From assembly GCF_000744095.1 (NCBI RefSeq), contig NZ_JQLI01000001.1:4526001-4590000 (forward strand): a DNA stretch of 64,000 nucleotides. Reading direction: 5' to 3'. Below are positions 34,149 through 42,957 of the stretch, piece after piece. The notes below the pieces were generated by a model. The model saw only the letters and a program-made list of their open reading frames with translations. It was not told the DNA's origin and searched no databases. The translations under genes and the position numbers were made by a program. Origin of the DNA: Cupriavidus necator A5-1. Its GTDB lineage: Bacteria > Pseudomonadota > Gammaproteobacteria > Burkholderiales > Burkholderiaceae. Every line of letters starts with the position of its first letter. The first letter of the stretch is position 1.

Positions 34149-34954
34149 GCGCACTCGCCATGGACCAGGCCGAAAGCCTGCGGCGCATGCTGGCCCCGCG
34201 CACGACCCGCCGTATCGCCGTGGTCGCCAGCGAGCGCGGCGCCGGTGCCACCACGGTGGCGCTGGGCCTGTCGCATGCCCTGGCGATGCAGGGCGAACGC
34301 GTGCTGCTGCTCGACGAAGACCCCGCCACGGCGCGCGCGACGCGCCTGGCCGGCGCCGCGCCGGCAGGGACCCTCGCCGACGTGCAGGACGGGCGCATGC
34401 CGCTGGAAGCCGCCGCGGGCGCGGGCACCAGCGGTGCGGTATCGGTGCTGCCGGCGGGCCGGCAGCGGGCCGGCCTGGACTTGCCGGCGTCGGCGCTGGC
34501 CGCCTTTCGCAGCGTGCTGGTCGATGCGGCAGCCGACGCCGACGGCGCGCTGTCGCCATTCGCGGGCGGTGCGCACAACGTCCTGATCGTGATGCGCCCG
34601 GAGCTGGCGTCGATCACCGCCGCCTACGCCTGCATCAAGCGCCTGCATCACTTGTACGCATGGCGGCGCTTCCACCTGATCGTCAACATGGCGACGACCG
34701 AGCCCGCCGTGCAGGCGATCATGCGCAACCTGGAGCGCACCGCCAGCCAGTACCTCGGCGTCGAGGCGATCTTTGCGGGCTGGCTGCCGGCCGATCCGCT
34801 GGTGGCGCGCGGCGTGCAACTGGGGCGCTGCGTGGTCGAAGCCTTCCCGGCCGCGCCCGCCACCACCGCGCTGCGCCGCACCGCCGGCAGTATCGGCGGC
34901 TGGCCGCTGCGTGCGGATACGCCGGCACCTGCCGCGGCGCCCGCGATGGCCTGA
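34145..34954 (+). CDS. flhG: FlhG/FleN-like MinD-type ATPase with degenerate P-loop
   Basis: A 269-residue MinD/ParA-like protein in the usual place after flhF. The opening DQAESLRRML is typical of FlhG. The deviant Walker A that should read KGGxGKT reads SERGAGATTVALGLSHAL, without either lysine. The next aspartate box reads LLLDEDPATARATRL. The fold seems kept (ALAMQGERVLLLDED, HLIVNMATTEP), but ATP binding or hydrolysis is doubtful. FlhG normally limits flagellar number and stimulates FlhF. GTG 34145 overlaps the flhF stop; ATG 34160 is an alternative start. Confidence 0.85.
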   Translation: MSALAMDQAESLRRMLAPRTTRRIAVVASERGAGATTVALGLSHALAMQGERVLLLDEDPATARATRLAGAAPAGTLADVQDGRMPLEAAAGAGTSGAVSVLPAGRQRAGLDLPASALAAFRSVLVDAAADADGALSPFAGGAHNVLIVMRPELASITAAYACIKRLHHLYAWRRFHLIVNMATTEPAVQAIMRNLERTASQYLGVEAIFAGWLPADPLVARGVQLGRCVVEAFPAAPATTALRRTAGSIGGWPLRADTPAPAAAPAMA

Positions 34955-35048
34955 GCCGCCCATGCCAACCAACCGAACCAGACCCTGAGCCAGCCGGCCG
35001 CCACATGGCGCGTCGGTCCAGCAATCCAGCATTCACGAGAATTGCACC

Positions 35049-35765
35049 ATGTACACGATCCAGGGAAAGCTCGAACAGGCCGATGTGGTCAAGGCGCACG
35101 CACAGCTGGTGCGGCGCATCGCCCTGCAACTGGCCGCCAAGCTGCCCGCCAGCGTGCAGATCGACGACCTGATCCAGGCCGGCATGATCGGCCTGCTCGA
35201 CGCCGCCAAGCGCTATGAAGACACGCACGGCGCGCGCTTCGAGACCTATGCGAGCCAGCGTATCCGCGGCGCCATGCTCGACGAGGTGCGCGCCAACGAC
35301 TGGCAGTCACGCAGCATGCGCCAGTTCACGCGCCGCATCGAACGCACCCAGCGCGGGCTGGAGCAGAAGCTCGGGCGCACGCCGCTGGACTCCGAAGTGG
35401 CCGAGGCCATGGAGATGGGGCTGGAGGAATACCAGCAGTTGCTCAATGAAGTCTATGGCTGCCAGTTGTTGCATTACGAGGATTTCGAACGCTCCGGCGA
35501 AGAAGATTTCCTCGATCGCCATCTCGGCGGCAGCGATGACGGCAACCCGCTGACCGTGCTGATGGAAAGCGGCATGCGCGAAGCGCTGATTCGCGCCATC
35601 GATCGCTTGCCTGAGCGCGAGAAGCTGGTGCTGTCCCTGTGCTATGACCAGGAGCTCAACCTGCGCGAAATCGGGGCGGTGCTCGATGTGACCGAGTCGC
35701 GCGTGTGCCAGATCCGGGGCCAGGCGATTACGCGGTTGCGGAACCAGTTGCGCGGGATGTTGTGA
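35049..35765 (+). CDS. fliA: Flagellar sigma factor FliA (sigma-28)
   Basis: A 238-residue sigma-28. Region 2 includes VQIDDLIQAGMIGLLDAAKR and FETYASQRIRGAMLDEVR, region 3 is RQFTRRIERTQRGLEQKLGR, and region 4 carries the helix-turn-helix LREIGAVLDVTESRVCQIRG. It directs transcription of late flagellar and chemotaxis genes and is held by FlgM. Candidate targets in this window are the promoters at 37265-37291, 45966-45993 and 8685-8711. It follows flhG by 94 bases. Confidence 0.96.
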   Translation: MYTIQGKLEQADVVKAHAQLVRRIALQLAAKLPASVQIDDLIQAGMIGLLDAAKRYEDTHGARFETYASQRIRGAMLDEVRANDWQSRSMRQFTRRIERTQRGLEQKLGRTPLDSEVAEAMEMGLEEYQQLLNEVYGCQLLHYEDFERSGEEDFLDRHLGGSDDGNPLTVLMESGMREALIRAIDRLPEREKLVLSLCYDQELNLREIGAVLDVTESRVCQIRGQAITRLRNQLRGML

Positions 35766-36202
35766 TGCCGGTGTTGGTCGGCGCCGTGCGCGGCGCTTGC
35801 TTGATGCTTGCCGCAGTGTCGTCTTGCGCATGGGCTACGCAGGATGGCGGAACGCGTCATGCGTGGACCGCTTCGGTCAATGGCCCCGCGCTATACGGCC
35901 GCGGGCAGCGTGTAGTGTCGCCGCCGATCCAGCCCACCGGGGTGCTGCCCCAGTCCGAAGGCGTCATTACTTCCGTGCGCTGGCGCTACAGCTTTGCCAA
36001 GACGCCACCTGTGGAACTGCAGGCCTATCTATGCAATGCGCAGCGCTGTGTGTTGCTGCCGCAGGCCGAAGGGAAGACGGATGCATTCTGCGGGGATGAC
36101 GCGACCATGGGCTTTGTGTTTGCGTTCCGGGTGCCGGGGCAGGGGAGCCTGGTGCCGGTGTTGCAGGGGCGCAGCAATGAGGTCGTGGTGGGGTTTCGAT
36201 AG
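35765..36202 (+). CDS. flhE: Flagellar protein FlhE
   Basis: A 145-residue exported protein. A signal peptide (residues 1-23, ending SSCAWA) is followed by GALYGRGQ-like and strand-rich sequence, with two cysteines in AYLCNAQRCVLLPQ and the end GQGSLVPVLQGRSNEVVVGF, matching the FlhE family. In enterics FlhE is periplasmic and prevents proton leak through the export gate. Its ATG overlaps the fliA TGA by one base, so it is translationally linked to fliA rather than following flhA as in enterics. Confidence 0.8.
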   Translation: MPVLVGAVRGACLMLAAVSSCAWATQDGGTRHAWTASVNGPALYGRGQRVVSPPIQPTGVLPQSEGVITSVRWRYSFAKTPPVELQAYLCNAQRCVLLPQAEGKTDAFCGDDATMGFVFAFRVPGQGSLVPVLQGRSNEVVVGFR

Positions 36203-36246
36203 ACTTTGATACCGAAGTGCGGCGTTAATTATGCCGTTGCGGGACA

Positions 36247-36272
36247 CCCCTCTCCCGCTTGCGGGAGAGGGG
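36247..36272. repeat. Dispersed palindrome CCCCTCTCCCGC-TT-GCGGGAGAGGGG (copy 2)
   Basis: Perfect 12-base arms and 2-base centre, same element as at 28340. It lies 44 bases after flhE, in the space between the convergent flhE and flgN genes. Confidence 0.85.
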
Positions 36273-36369
36273 TGGGGGAGATGGCAGGAGTGTCAAAGGC
36301 TGAGGCCCGTGAATTAAAACCGTTGGCTTCGCTTTGCGTGGTTCCTAGCTAGCCCACCCCTCTCCCCAA

Positions 36370-36393
36370 CCCTCTCCCCCTGAGGGGAGAGGG
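36370..36393. repeat. Dispersed palindrome, variant form (copy 3)
   Basis: Ten-base arms CCCTCTCCCC / GGGGAGAGGG around CTGA, preceded by a second cccctctcccc stretch at 36357-36367. It pairs with copy 2 to bracket the flhE-flgN intergenic space and would stop read-through in both directions. Confidence 0.75.
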
Positions 36394-36460
36394 AGAACAC
36401 CTTGCGTAGGCTAGCTCGGGCGCTGCTGGAGCACTCAAAACCACAACCTGCTAACGACGC

Positions 36461-36922
36461 CTAGCCTGCCGCCAGACTGACCCCACCAGCACCCGCCGCC
36501 GCCTTCCCATCCTTCCCATACAACCCCGCATCACCACCACCATGCTGGCGCAGTGCCTGGATCGCTTCGCGCGTGAAGTCGAGATGCGCACTGATAACGG
36601 CGCCGTTCAGGGTATTGCCGTCGCGTGTGGCGCGGGCGGCGAAGATGAGCTTGCGCCAGGCGTCGGCGACTGCCGGGTCGATCTGGCGGCCGAGCAACTG
36701 ACCTTCCGGGCCGGCGCGCAGGCCGTGCGCGCCCATCTGGGCTTCGCGGGCGCTGAGCTGGCGGGAGAGGGCCTGGCCCAGTTCTACCTTGCGCGTCAGC
36801 AGTTCGCTGAGGGACTGGAAGTCGCCCCGCTTGAGGGCGTCGCGCTCATCGGCGAGGAGTTGGCCGAAGACCTGGATGGCTTCGGTTTCGCGCTGCAGGG
36901 ACTGGATCAGGCTCTGGCTCAT
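36461..36922 (-). CDS. flgN: Flagellar export chaperone FlgN
   Basis: A 153-residue, mostly helical protein. MSQSLIQSLQRETEAIQVFG and LTRKVELGQALSRQLSAREA form the long antiparallel helices of FlgN, which guards FlgK and FlgL before export. The C-terminal 20 residues are Gly/Ala-rich and probably disordered. It is 6 bases downstream of flgM on the minus strand, and both are driven by the FliA-type promoter at 37265-37291. Confidence 0.88.
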   Translation of the reverse strand: MSQSLIQSLQRETEAIQVFGQLLADERDALKRGDFQSLSELLTRKVELGQALSRQLSAREAQMGAHGLRAGPEGQLLGRQIDPAVADAWRKLIFAARATRDGNTLNGAVISAHLDFTREAIQALRQHGGGDAGLYGKDGKAAAGAGGVSLAAG

Positions 36923-36928
36923 GATGGG

Positions 36929-37237
36929 CTAGGTCGGGTCGGCCTGGCCGAGCTCGCGCAGGGTGGCGAGCAGGCCGTCGGCAATCTTGCCCGGGTCGAT
37001 CTTGATCCGGCCTTCGGCGATGGCCTGGCGGATCTCTTCGACCTTGGCGGTATCGATATCGTCTTCGGTTTCCTGCGTCAGGCGGGCACTGATGTCGCGC
37101 ACCTGGGCGGCCAGCGGGCTGACGCTCAGGCCGGCGGACGGCGCGGCGGCGCTGGCCGGCGCGGCCTGGGGCCGGGCGGCGGCGTCGCCCGCGGGAGCGT
37201 CGGCGGGCCGGGACGAGGTGGAATGGTTGATCTTCAC
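36929..37237 (-). CDS. flgM: Anti-sigma-28 factor FlgM
   Basis: A 102-residue FlgM. The N-terminal half is Ala/Pro-rich and unstructured, needed for export. The C-terminal half (VEEIRQAIAEGRIKIDPGKIADGLLATLREL) contains the FliA-binding helices. It is secreted once the hook is complete, which frees FliA. A FliA-type promoter 28 bases upstream means that FliA drives its own inhibitor. Confidence 0.93.
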   Translation of the reverse strand: MKINHSTSSRPADAPAGDAAARPQAAPASAAAPSAGLSVSPLAAQVRDISARLTQETEDDIDTAKVEEIRQAIAEGRIKIDPGKIADGLLATLRELGQADPT

Positions 37238-37264
37238 GGGCGTTCCTTGCTGGTTTCCTATGGC

Positions 37265-37291
37265 ATTACGGCCGCGGCGGCAAAATCTTTA
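37265..37291 (-). promoter_or_regulatory. Sigma-28 (FliA) promoter of flgMN
   Basis: Read on the minus strand: TAAA, a 15-base spacer, then GCCGTAAT, against the consensus TAAA-N15-GCCGATAA. The -35 core and spacing are perfect; three bases of the -10 differ by a shift of the A/T run. It lies 28 bases before the flgM ATG and beyond the end of flgA. Confidence 0.75.
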
Positions 37292-37400
37292 GGGGCTGGC
37301 GCCCCGGATTCGCGCTGCGGCAGGGCCGACGGCATTTTCGCACGCCGGGCGCCACCTGGTTCCAGCCTGTTGGCCACGATCAAGGCACTTTCCGCGGGGG

Positions 37401-38177
37401 CTACTGCAGCACGACCGTGTCGCCGCTGCGCACCAGCCCGTTGACCACCTGCCCGCTGCGCAGGCGCACCTGCACGGTGTTGCCGGTGGCGGCGTCGGCC
37501 AGCACCTTGCCTTCGCTGGTGATCTGGAAGGCGTCGCCCTCCACGGCCACGGTAACGGTCTGGCCCTGACGCACGGCGATGGCCTTGCGCAGCAGGTCGG
37601 TGCGCATTGGCGAGCCGGCGGCGATGCGGTTGGCGGTGATCGCGCCGGCGAGCTGCGCCGGGTCGGTGATCACCGCGCGCGGCAGCGTGGCCAGGTCGCC
37701 CTGGCGCACTTCGATATCGGCCTGGCTGACCGGCTCGCCCGGGCCCAGCGCGCGCGCGGCGACGTAATAGTCGGTCAGCACCGAGACGCGCGCCTGCATG
37801 TAGCGTACCCACGGCCGCTCGCCGCCACAGCGCACGCCCACCGAGACCCGGCCCCAGAGCGATGCGCCGGCGGGCAGGAAGGGATCGGGCGCGACGCAAT
37901 CCGGCGCGCGCCCGCCCGAGGGCGGCGCCACCTGCACGCTGACCTTGCCCGGCAGGCCGGCGGTCTGCTGCAGCAGGAAGCGTTCGACGGCCACGCGCGC
38001 CGGGTCCTCTGTGAAGGGGCTGGCGGCAGCATTGGCCTGGCCGTGCGCGGCCGGGGTCTGCAAGGCGACGGGTGTGACCTGCGCCGGCGCGGCGCTGGCG
38101 GCGCCCGCGGTGCAGAGCAGGCAGGCGGCCAGCAGGGCTTGCGCCAGGGTGCCGGCGTTGCGGCGGTAATGGTTCAT
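37401..38177 (-). CDS. flgA: Flagellar P-ring assembly chaperone FlgA
   Basis: A 258-residue periplasmic protein. The start MNHYRRNAG (38177) gives a clean signal peptide ending GAASAAP; an earlier in-frame ATG at 38207 would bury it. The C-terminal SAF/beta-clip part (ALGPGEPVSQADIEVRQGDL, GSPMRTDLLRKAIAVRQGQT, VRLRSGQVVNGLV) is the usual FlgA core. It helps FlgI form the P ring. It is divergent from flgB across 273 bases that should hold both class II promoters. Confidence 0.92.
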   Translation of the reverse strand: MNHYRRNAGTLAQALLAACLLCTAGAASAAPAQVTPVALQTPAAHGQANAAASPFTEDPARVAVERFLLQQTAGLPGKVSVQVAPPSGGRAPDCVAPDPFLPAGASLWGRVSVGVRCGGERPWVRYMQARVSVLTDYYVAARALGPGEPVSQADIEVRQGDLATLPRAVITDPAQLAGAITANRIAAGSPMRTDLLRKAIAVRQGQTVTVAVEGDAFQITSEGKVLADAATGNTVQVRLRSGQVVNGLVRSGDTVVLQ

Positions 38178-38450
38178 ACGGACTTCCCGGCAAGGACGGC
38201 ACGGCATGCGCTGGCATGCCTGGCGCTCAGCCCCGTGACTGGCCGCGCGCCCCGTTTACTACTGTCATCGGGGTCCCATTGTAGGCAGCGCCTCGCGCGA
38301 GGGCGGGCCGAAATGCACGGATTTCCCGTCCTTATTCATCCGATTGGCGTGACAAGGCCCCGCCTAAGATGGCAACCCTGAAGAAGGTCGTCCCTTCGCT
38401 ATTCGCTAGTTTGGTGTTCGCTTACGTTCAGTGAGCAGGGAGATGCCAGG

Positions 38451-38858
38451 ATGATTGACAGACTCGACGCGGCCCTACGCTTCCAGCAGGAAGCGCTGAG
38501 CCTGCGCAACCAGCGGCAGTCGGTGATTGCCTCCAACATCGCGCACGCGGACACGCCCGGCTACAAGGCGCGCGACTTCGATTTCTCGAGCACTTTGGCG
38601 CAGAGCGTGGAGCGCGGCCATCGCAATGAAGGCATGTCGCTGTCGACCACCCAGGTGCGCCACCTGCCCGCGCAGGCACCGGGCCGCGAAGAATTCGACC
38701 TGGCCTACCGCATCCCGCTCCAATCGAGCGTCGACGGCAACACCGTGGAAATGGATACCGAGCGCGTGGCCTTCGCCGACAACGCCGTGCACTTCGAGGC
38801 CGGCCTGACGGTGATGAATTCCAGGATCAAGACCATGCTGGCCGCGATCCAGCAGTAA
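38451..38858 (+). CDS. flgB: Flagellar rod protein FlgB
   Basis: A 135-residue proximal rod protein. SVIASNIAHADTPGYKARDF is the conserved ND0 helix/loop motif of rod and hook proteins, and the C-terminal helix ends SRIKTMLAAIQQ. It is the first gene of the flgBCDEFGHIJ operon. The ATG has a gggagatgcc element before it. Confidence 0.95.
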   Translation: MIDRLDAALRFQQEALSLRNQRQSVIASNIAHADTPGYKARDFDFSSTLAQSVERGHRNEGMSLSTTQVRHLPAQAPGREEFDLAYRIPLQSSVDGNTVEMDTERVAFADNAVHFEAGLTVMNSRIKTMLAAIQQ

Positions 38859-38868
38859 GGAGAGAGCG

Positions 38869-39276
38869 ATGCCGGCAATGAACATCTTCGACGTCGCGGG
38901 CTCGGCCATGGCCGCGCAATCACAGCGCATGAACGTGACCGCGTCCAACCTGGCCAATGCCGACAGCGTGGTCAGCCCCGACGGGCAGGCCTACCGCGCC
39001 AAGCAGGTCGTGTTCGGCATGGCGCCGACACCTGGCCAGACCGACGTGGGCGGCGTGCAGGTAGCCGGCCTCACCGAAGACCCGTCGCCGCCGCGCATGG
39101 TGCACAACCCCACGCACCCGATGGCCAATGCCCAGGGCTATGTGGTGATGCCCAATGTCAACCCGGTGGAAGAGATGGTCAACATGATCTCAGCCTCGCG
39201 CTCCTACCAGGCCAACGTCGAGGTGCTCAACACCGCCAAGAACATGATGCTCAAGACGCTGACGATCGGTCAGTGA
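38869..39276 (+). CDS. flgC: Flagellar rod protein FlgC
   Basis: A 135-residue proximal rod protein. NVTASNLANADSVVSPDGQA is the N-terminal motif, and NVNPVEEMVNMISASRSYQA with LNTAKNMMLKTLTIGQ is the C-terminal helix. A strong taaggagag site precedes ATG 38869, which favours it over the ATG three codons later. Confidence 0.95.
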   Translation: MPAMNIFDVAGSAMAAQSQRMNVTASNLANADSVVSPDGQAYRAKQVVFGMAPTPGQTDVGGVQVAGLTEDPSPPRMVHNPTHPMANAQGYVVMPNVNPVEEMVNMISASRSYQANVEVLNTAKNMMLKTLTIGQ

Positions 39277-39337
39277 CGAGCCTCGTCATCCGATTGCTTT
39301 CAACAGATCGTACAGAACGCAAGGGCCGGAACGCCAC

Positions 39338-40003
39338 ATGACAACCACCTCCTCGGTCAGCAGCAACACCCAGGGCATCAATGACGCCCTCAAGAGCGGG
39401 AGCGCCAGCGCTTCCGAGCTGCAGGAAAACTTCCTGAAGATGCTCGTCACGCAGATGAACAACCAGGATCCGCTCAACCCGATGGACAACTCGCAGCTGA
39501 CCTCGCAGCTGGCGCAGATCAGCACGGTGAGCAGCATGCAGACCATGAACGCCACGCTGTCGCAGCTGCTGGCACAGGTCAGCGCCAGCCGCGCGATGGA
39601 CTCCGCCGCGCTGATCGGCCACACCGTGATGGTGCCGGGCAAGCAGGTGTCGGTGGAAGGCGGCGTGCCGGGCAAGATCGGCGTCGACCTGCCATCGACC
39701 GCCGAATCGGTCACCGTCGACGTGCTGGACAAGGACGGCAACGTGGTGCGCACCATCGACATGAAGGGCCAGACCGCGGGCGTGCACGACATCCCCTGGG
39801 ACGGCAAGAACAACGCGGGCGCGGCCGTGGCCGACGGCGACTATACCTTCAAGGTCACCGCCACCGCCAACGGCGCCTCGGTGCAGGCGGTGGCACTGGT
39901 CTACGGCAAGGTGCAGAGCATCAGCGGCGACTCGACCGGCGTGCTGGTCAACCTCGGCGACGGCCAGACCGCCAACGTCGACGACGTGCGACGCATCCTC
40001 TAA
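39338..40003 (+). CDS. flgD: Hook cap / assembly protein FlgD
   Basis: A 221-residue hook-capping protein. The conserved N-terminal part is LQENFLKMLVTQMNNQDPLN followed by QLAQISTVSSMQTMN. The FlgD-type Ig and tudor-like domains follow (TAGVHDIPWDGKNNAGAAVA). It caps the growing hook and is lost on completion. Confidence 0.94.
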   Translation: MTTTSSVSSNTQGINDALKSGSASASELQENFLKMLVTQMNNQDPLNPMDNSQLTSQLAQISTVSSMQTMNATLSQLLAQVSASRAMDSAALIGHTVMVPGKQVSVEGGVPGKIGVDLPSTAESVTVDVLDKDGNVVRTIDMKGQTAGVHDIPWDGKNNAGAAVADGDYTFKVTATANGASVQAVALVYGKVQSISGDSTGVLVNLGDGQTANVDDVRRIL

Positions 40004-40071
40004 TCGCAGGCGCCGGCCGCGCGCGAGCGCGGGGCCGGCTTCAACGACAGCTAAGTCAAAGGAAGGTATCC

Positions 40072-41322
40072 ATGGGTTTCGGTCAAGGGGTAAGCGGCCT
40101 GAACGCCGCCGCGTCCAATCTGGATGTGATTGGCAACAACATCGCCAACGCCAACACGGTTGGCTACAAGCAGTCCACCGCGCAGTTCGCCGACGTCTAC
40201 GCCGGCAGCAAGATCGGCCTGGGCGTGCGCGTGAACTCGGTGGTGCAGTCGTTCAACCAGGGCAATATCGAGGCCTCCGGCCGCTCGCTGGACGTCGCCA
40301 TCACCAACGGCAATGGCTTCTTCCGCATGACCAGCCCGGACGGCGCGATCTATTACTCGCGCAACGGCCAGTTCCAGCGCCAGGACGATGGCCGCATCAC
40401 CAATATGCAGGGCCTGCAGGTCACGGGCTACCCGGCGGGCGTGACCGCCGGCGCTGGCGTGCAGCCGCAGCCGCTGGTGATCAGCAACGCGCAGATGCCG
40501 CCGCAGGCCACCAGCACCATCACCGCCAAGTTCCAGCTGGATTCGCGCAGCACGGTGCCGGCCACGCCCTTTGCCAGCGCGCCGGGCACGCCGCCGACCA
40601 GCAGCATGTTCAACTACAGCACGGCGATCAACGTCTATGACTCGCTGGGCAACAAGCAGCAGCTGACGGCGTACTTCGCCAAGGTCGCGGACGCGCCCCC
40701 GCCCGCGGTCCCGCCGCACCCGACCGTCCCCGGCGGCACTGACTGGAACATGTACGTGACCGATGCCAACGGAAATATGGTCGGTGGCGCGCCGTTCTCG
40801 ATGGCGTTCGACAACGCCGGCGCACTGCAAGCGCCCGCGGCCGGCGCCATCACGCTGACGCAGCCAGCCGCCGGTGGCGCGCAGCCGATGGCGATGAAGC
40901 TGGACCTGACTGGCACCACGCAGTTCGGCGCCGACAACGACGTCAAGCAGCTGGTTCAGAACGGCTACACCTCGGGCAGCCTGCTGGGCTACTCCGTGGA
41001 TTCGGACGGCACCATCATCGGCAGCTACTCCAACGAGCAGACCCAGAAGCTGGGCCAGATCGTGATGGCCGCGTTCGGCAACGTCGAAGGCCTGAAGCCG
41101 GAAGGCGACAACGTCTGGTCCGCCACCGGCTCCTCGGGCCAGGCCCTGCTGGGCGTGGCCGGCGGCAGCATGGGCACGCTGCGCTCGAACGCGGTGGAAG
41201 CCTCCAACGTGGACCTGTCCGGCCAGCTGGTCAACCTGATCGTGGCGCAGCGCAACTACCAGGCCAACGCGCAGACCATCAAGGCGCAGGACACGGTCAT
41301 GCAGACCCTGGTCAACCTGTGA
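40072..41322 (+). CDS. flgE: Flagellar hook protein FlgE
   Basis: A 416-residue hook protein. The N-terminal motif is GVSGLNAAASNLDVIGNNIA, the middle D1/D2 region is Thr/Gly-rich with a Pro run (DAPPPAVPPHPTVPGG, about residue 205) that is probably a variable surface loop, and the C-terminus is SNVDLSGQLVNLIVAQRNYQ. It polymerises into the universal joint. Good aaggaaggt site before the ATG. Confidence 0.95.
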   Translation: MGFGQGVSGLNAAASNLDVIGNNIANANTVGYKQSTAQFADVYAGSKIGLGVRVNSVVQSFNQGNIEASGRSLDVAITNGNGFFRMTSPDGAIYYSRNGQFQRQDDGRITNMQGLQVTGYPAGVTAGAGVQPQPLVISNAQMPPQATSTITAKFQLDSRSTVPATPFASAPGTPPTSSMFNYSTAINVYDSLGNKQQLTAYFAKVADAPPPAVPPHPTVPGGTDWNMYVTDANGNMVGGAPFSMAFDNAGALQAPAAGAITLTQPAAGGAQPMAMKLDLTGTTQFGADNDVKQLVQNGYTSGSLLGYSVDSDGTIIGSYSNEQTQKLGQIVMAAFGNVEGLKPEGDNVWSATGSSGQALLGVAGGSMGTLRSNAVEASNVDLSGQLVNLIVAQRNYQANAQTIKAQDTVMQTLVNL

Positions 41323-41348
41323 TCGCCACGCTGAGCTGAACCGTCGCC

Positions 41349-42092
41349 ATGGACCGCATGATCTACACCGCCCTGTCGGGCGCCAAGCAGATACTCGACC
41401 AGCAAGCGGCGGTATCGAACAACCTGGCCAACGTCTCGACCCCAGCCTTCCGCGCGCAGATCAACCTGTACCGCGCGGTGCCGGTGGTCGGGCCGGAGAC
41501 CGGCACGCGCGCCTTCACGCTGGCGTCCACGCCGGGCGCCGACATGCGTGCCGGCCCGCTGACCTACACCGGCCGCGCGCTCGATGTGGGGCTGCAGGGC
41601 AATGGCTGGCTGGTGGTGCAGACGCCCGACGGCGGCGAGGCCTACACCCGCGCCGGCGCGCTGCAGGTGTCGCAGGACGGGCAGGTGCAGACCATCACCG
41701 GGCTGCCGGTGATGGGCGATGGCGGTCCGCTGGCGGTGCCGCCGGGCTCGCAGGTGAGCATCGGTACCGACGGCACCATCACCGCGCGCGGCCCCGGCGA
41801 AGCCTCGGCAGGTCTCGCCCAAGTGGGCAGGCTGCGCGTGGTCAATCCGCCCAACGACGCCATCGCGCGCGGCGATGACGGCCTGTTCCGCCTGCGCGCC
41901 GGCGCGCAGCCGCTGGAAGCCGATCCCACCGTGCGCGTGATCTCGGGCGCGCTGGAAGGCAGCAACGTCAACCCGACCGAAGCCATGGTCGAGATGATCG
42001 CCAATGCCCGCCGCTTCGAGATGCAGATGAAGATGATCCAGGGCGCGGACAGCAACGACCAGCGCGCCAACCAGCTGCTGTCGACCAACTGA
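41349..42092 (+). CDS. flgF: Flagellar rod protein FlgF
   Basis: A 247-residue distal/proximal rod protein. MDRMIYTALSGAKQILDQQA with VSNNLANVSTPAFRAQINLY marks FlgF. The C-terminal EGSNVNPTEAMVEMIANARR is the shared rod motif. It lies 26 bases after flgE. Confidence 0.94.
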   Translation: MDRMIYTALSGAKQILDQQAAVSNNLANVSTPAFRAQINLYRAVPVVGPETGTRAFTLASTPGADMRAGPLTYTGRALDVGLQGNGWLVVQTPDGGEAYTRAGALQVSQDGQVQTITGLPVMGDGGPLAVPPGSQVSIGTDGTITARGPGEASAGLAQVGRLRVVNPPNDAIARGDDGLFRLRAGAQPLEADPTVRVISGALEGSNVNPTEAMVEMIANARRFEMQMKMIQGADSNDQRANQLLSTN

Positions 42093-42160
42093 TGCCCTGA
42101 CGCAGCGGCCCGGACAAGCGGGCCAGAACAAGCTCTTACAAGACCCCAGCAAGGACCAAC

Positions 42161-42946
42161 ATGATCCGCTCTCTCTGGATTGCCAAGACCGGCCTCGATG
42201 CGCAGCAGACGCAGATGGACGTGATCTCGAACAACCTGGCCAACGTCTCGACCAACGGCTTCAAGCGCGGCCGCGCGGTGTTCGAGGAACTGATGTACCA
42301 GACCATCCGCCAGCCCGGCGCGCTGTCGTCGGACCAGACCACGCTGCCCTCGGGCATGCAGCTGGGCACCGGCGTGCGCCCGGTCGCGACCGAGCGCATC
42401 CATACGCAAGGCAACCCGCAGCAGACCGGCAATTCCAAGGACGTGGCCATCATCGGCCAGGGCTTCTTCCAGGTGGCGCTGCCCGACGGCACCACCGCCT
42501 ACACCCGCGACGGCTCGTTCCAGGTCGACCAGAACGGCCAGCTGGTGACCTCGAGCGGCTTCGTGATCCAGCCCGCCATCACCCTCCCGGCCAACACGCA
42601 GACGGTGACCGTCGCGCGCGACGGCACGGTGTCGGTGACCCAGCCGGGCTCGAGCGCCAACGTCCAGGTCGGGCAGCTGCAGCTGGCCACCTTCATGAAC
42701 CCGGCCGGCCTGGAAAGCATGGGCGAGAACCTGTACGTGCAGACCGACGCCTCGGGCGCGCCCAATACCACCGTCCCCGGCCTGAACGGCGCCGGCACGG
42801 TCCAGCAGAACTACGTCGAAGGCTCCAACGTCAACGTCGTGGAAGAACTGGTCAGCATGATCCAGACGCAGCGCGCGTACGAGATCAACAGCAAGGCCGT
42901 GCAGTCGTCCGACCAGATGCTGCAGCGCCTGGCGCAGCTCGGTTGA
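42161..42946 (+). CDS. flgG: Flagellar distal rod protein FlgG
   Basis: A 261-residue distal rod protein of the usual length. MIRSLWIAKTGLDAQQTQMD, VISNNLANVSTNGFKRGRAV and the C-terminal GSNVNVVEELVSMIQTQRAY are diagnostic. It polymerises to a rod whose length is set by the periplasm. Confidence 0.96.
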   Translation: MIRSLWIAKTGLDAQQTQMDVISNNLANVSTNGFKRGRAVFEELMYQTIRQPGALSSDQTTLPSGMQLGTGVRPVATERIHTQGNPQQTGNSKDVAIIGQGFFQVALPDGTTAYTRDGSFQVDQNGQLVTSSGFVIQPAITLPANTQTVTVARDGTVSVTQPGSSANVQVGQLQLATFMNPAGLESMGENLYVQTDASGAPNTTVPGLNGAGTVQQNYVEGSNVNVVEELVSMIQTQRAYEINSKAVQSSDQMLQRLAQLG

Positions 42947-42957
42947 TTGGAGTGAAC

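Noticed and set aside
28340..36393. Repeated CCCCTCTCCC elements considered as a CRISPR array
   Set aside because: Copies are thousands of bases apart, strongly palindromic and have no regular spacers or cas genes.
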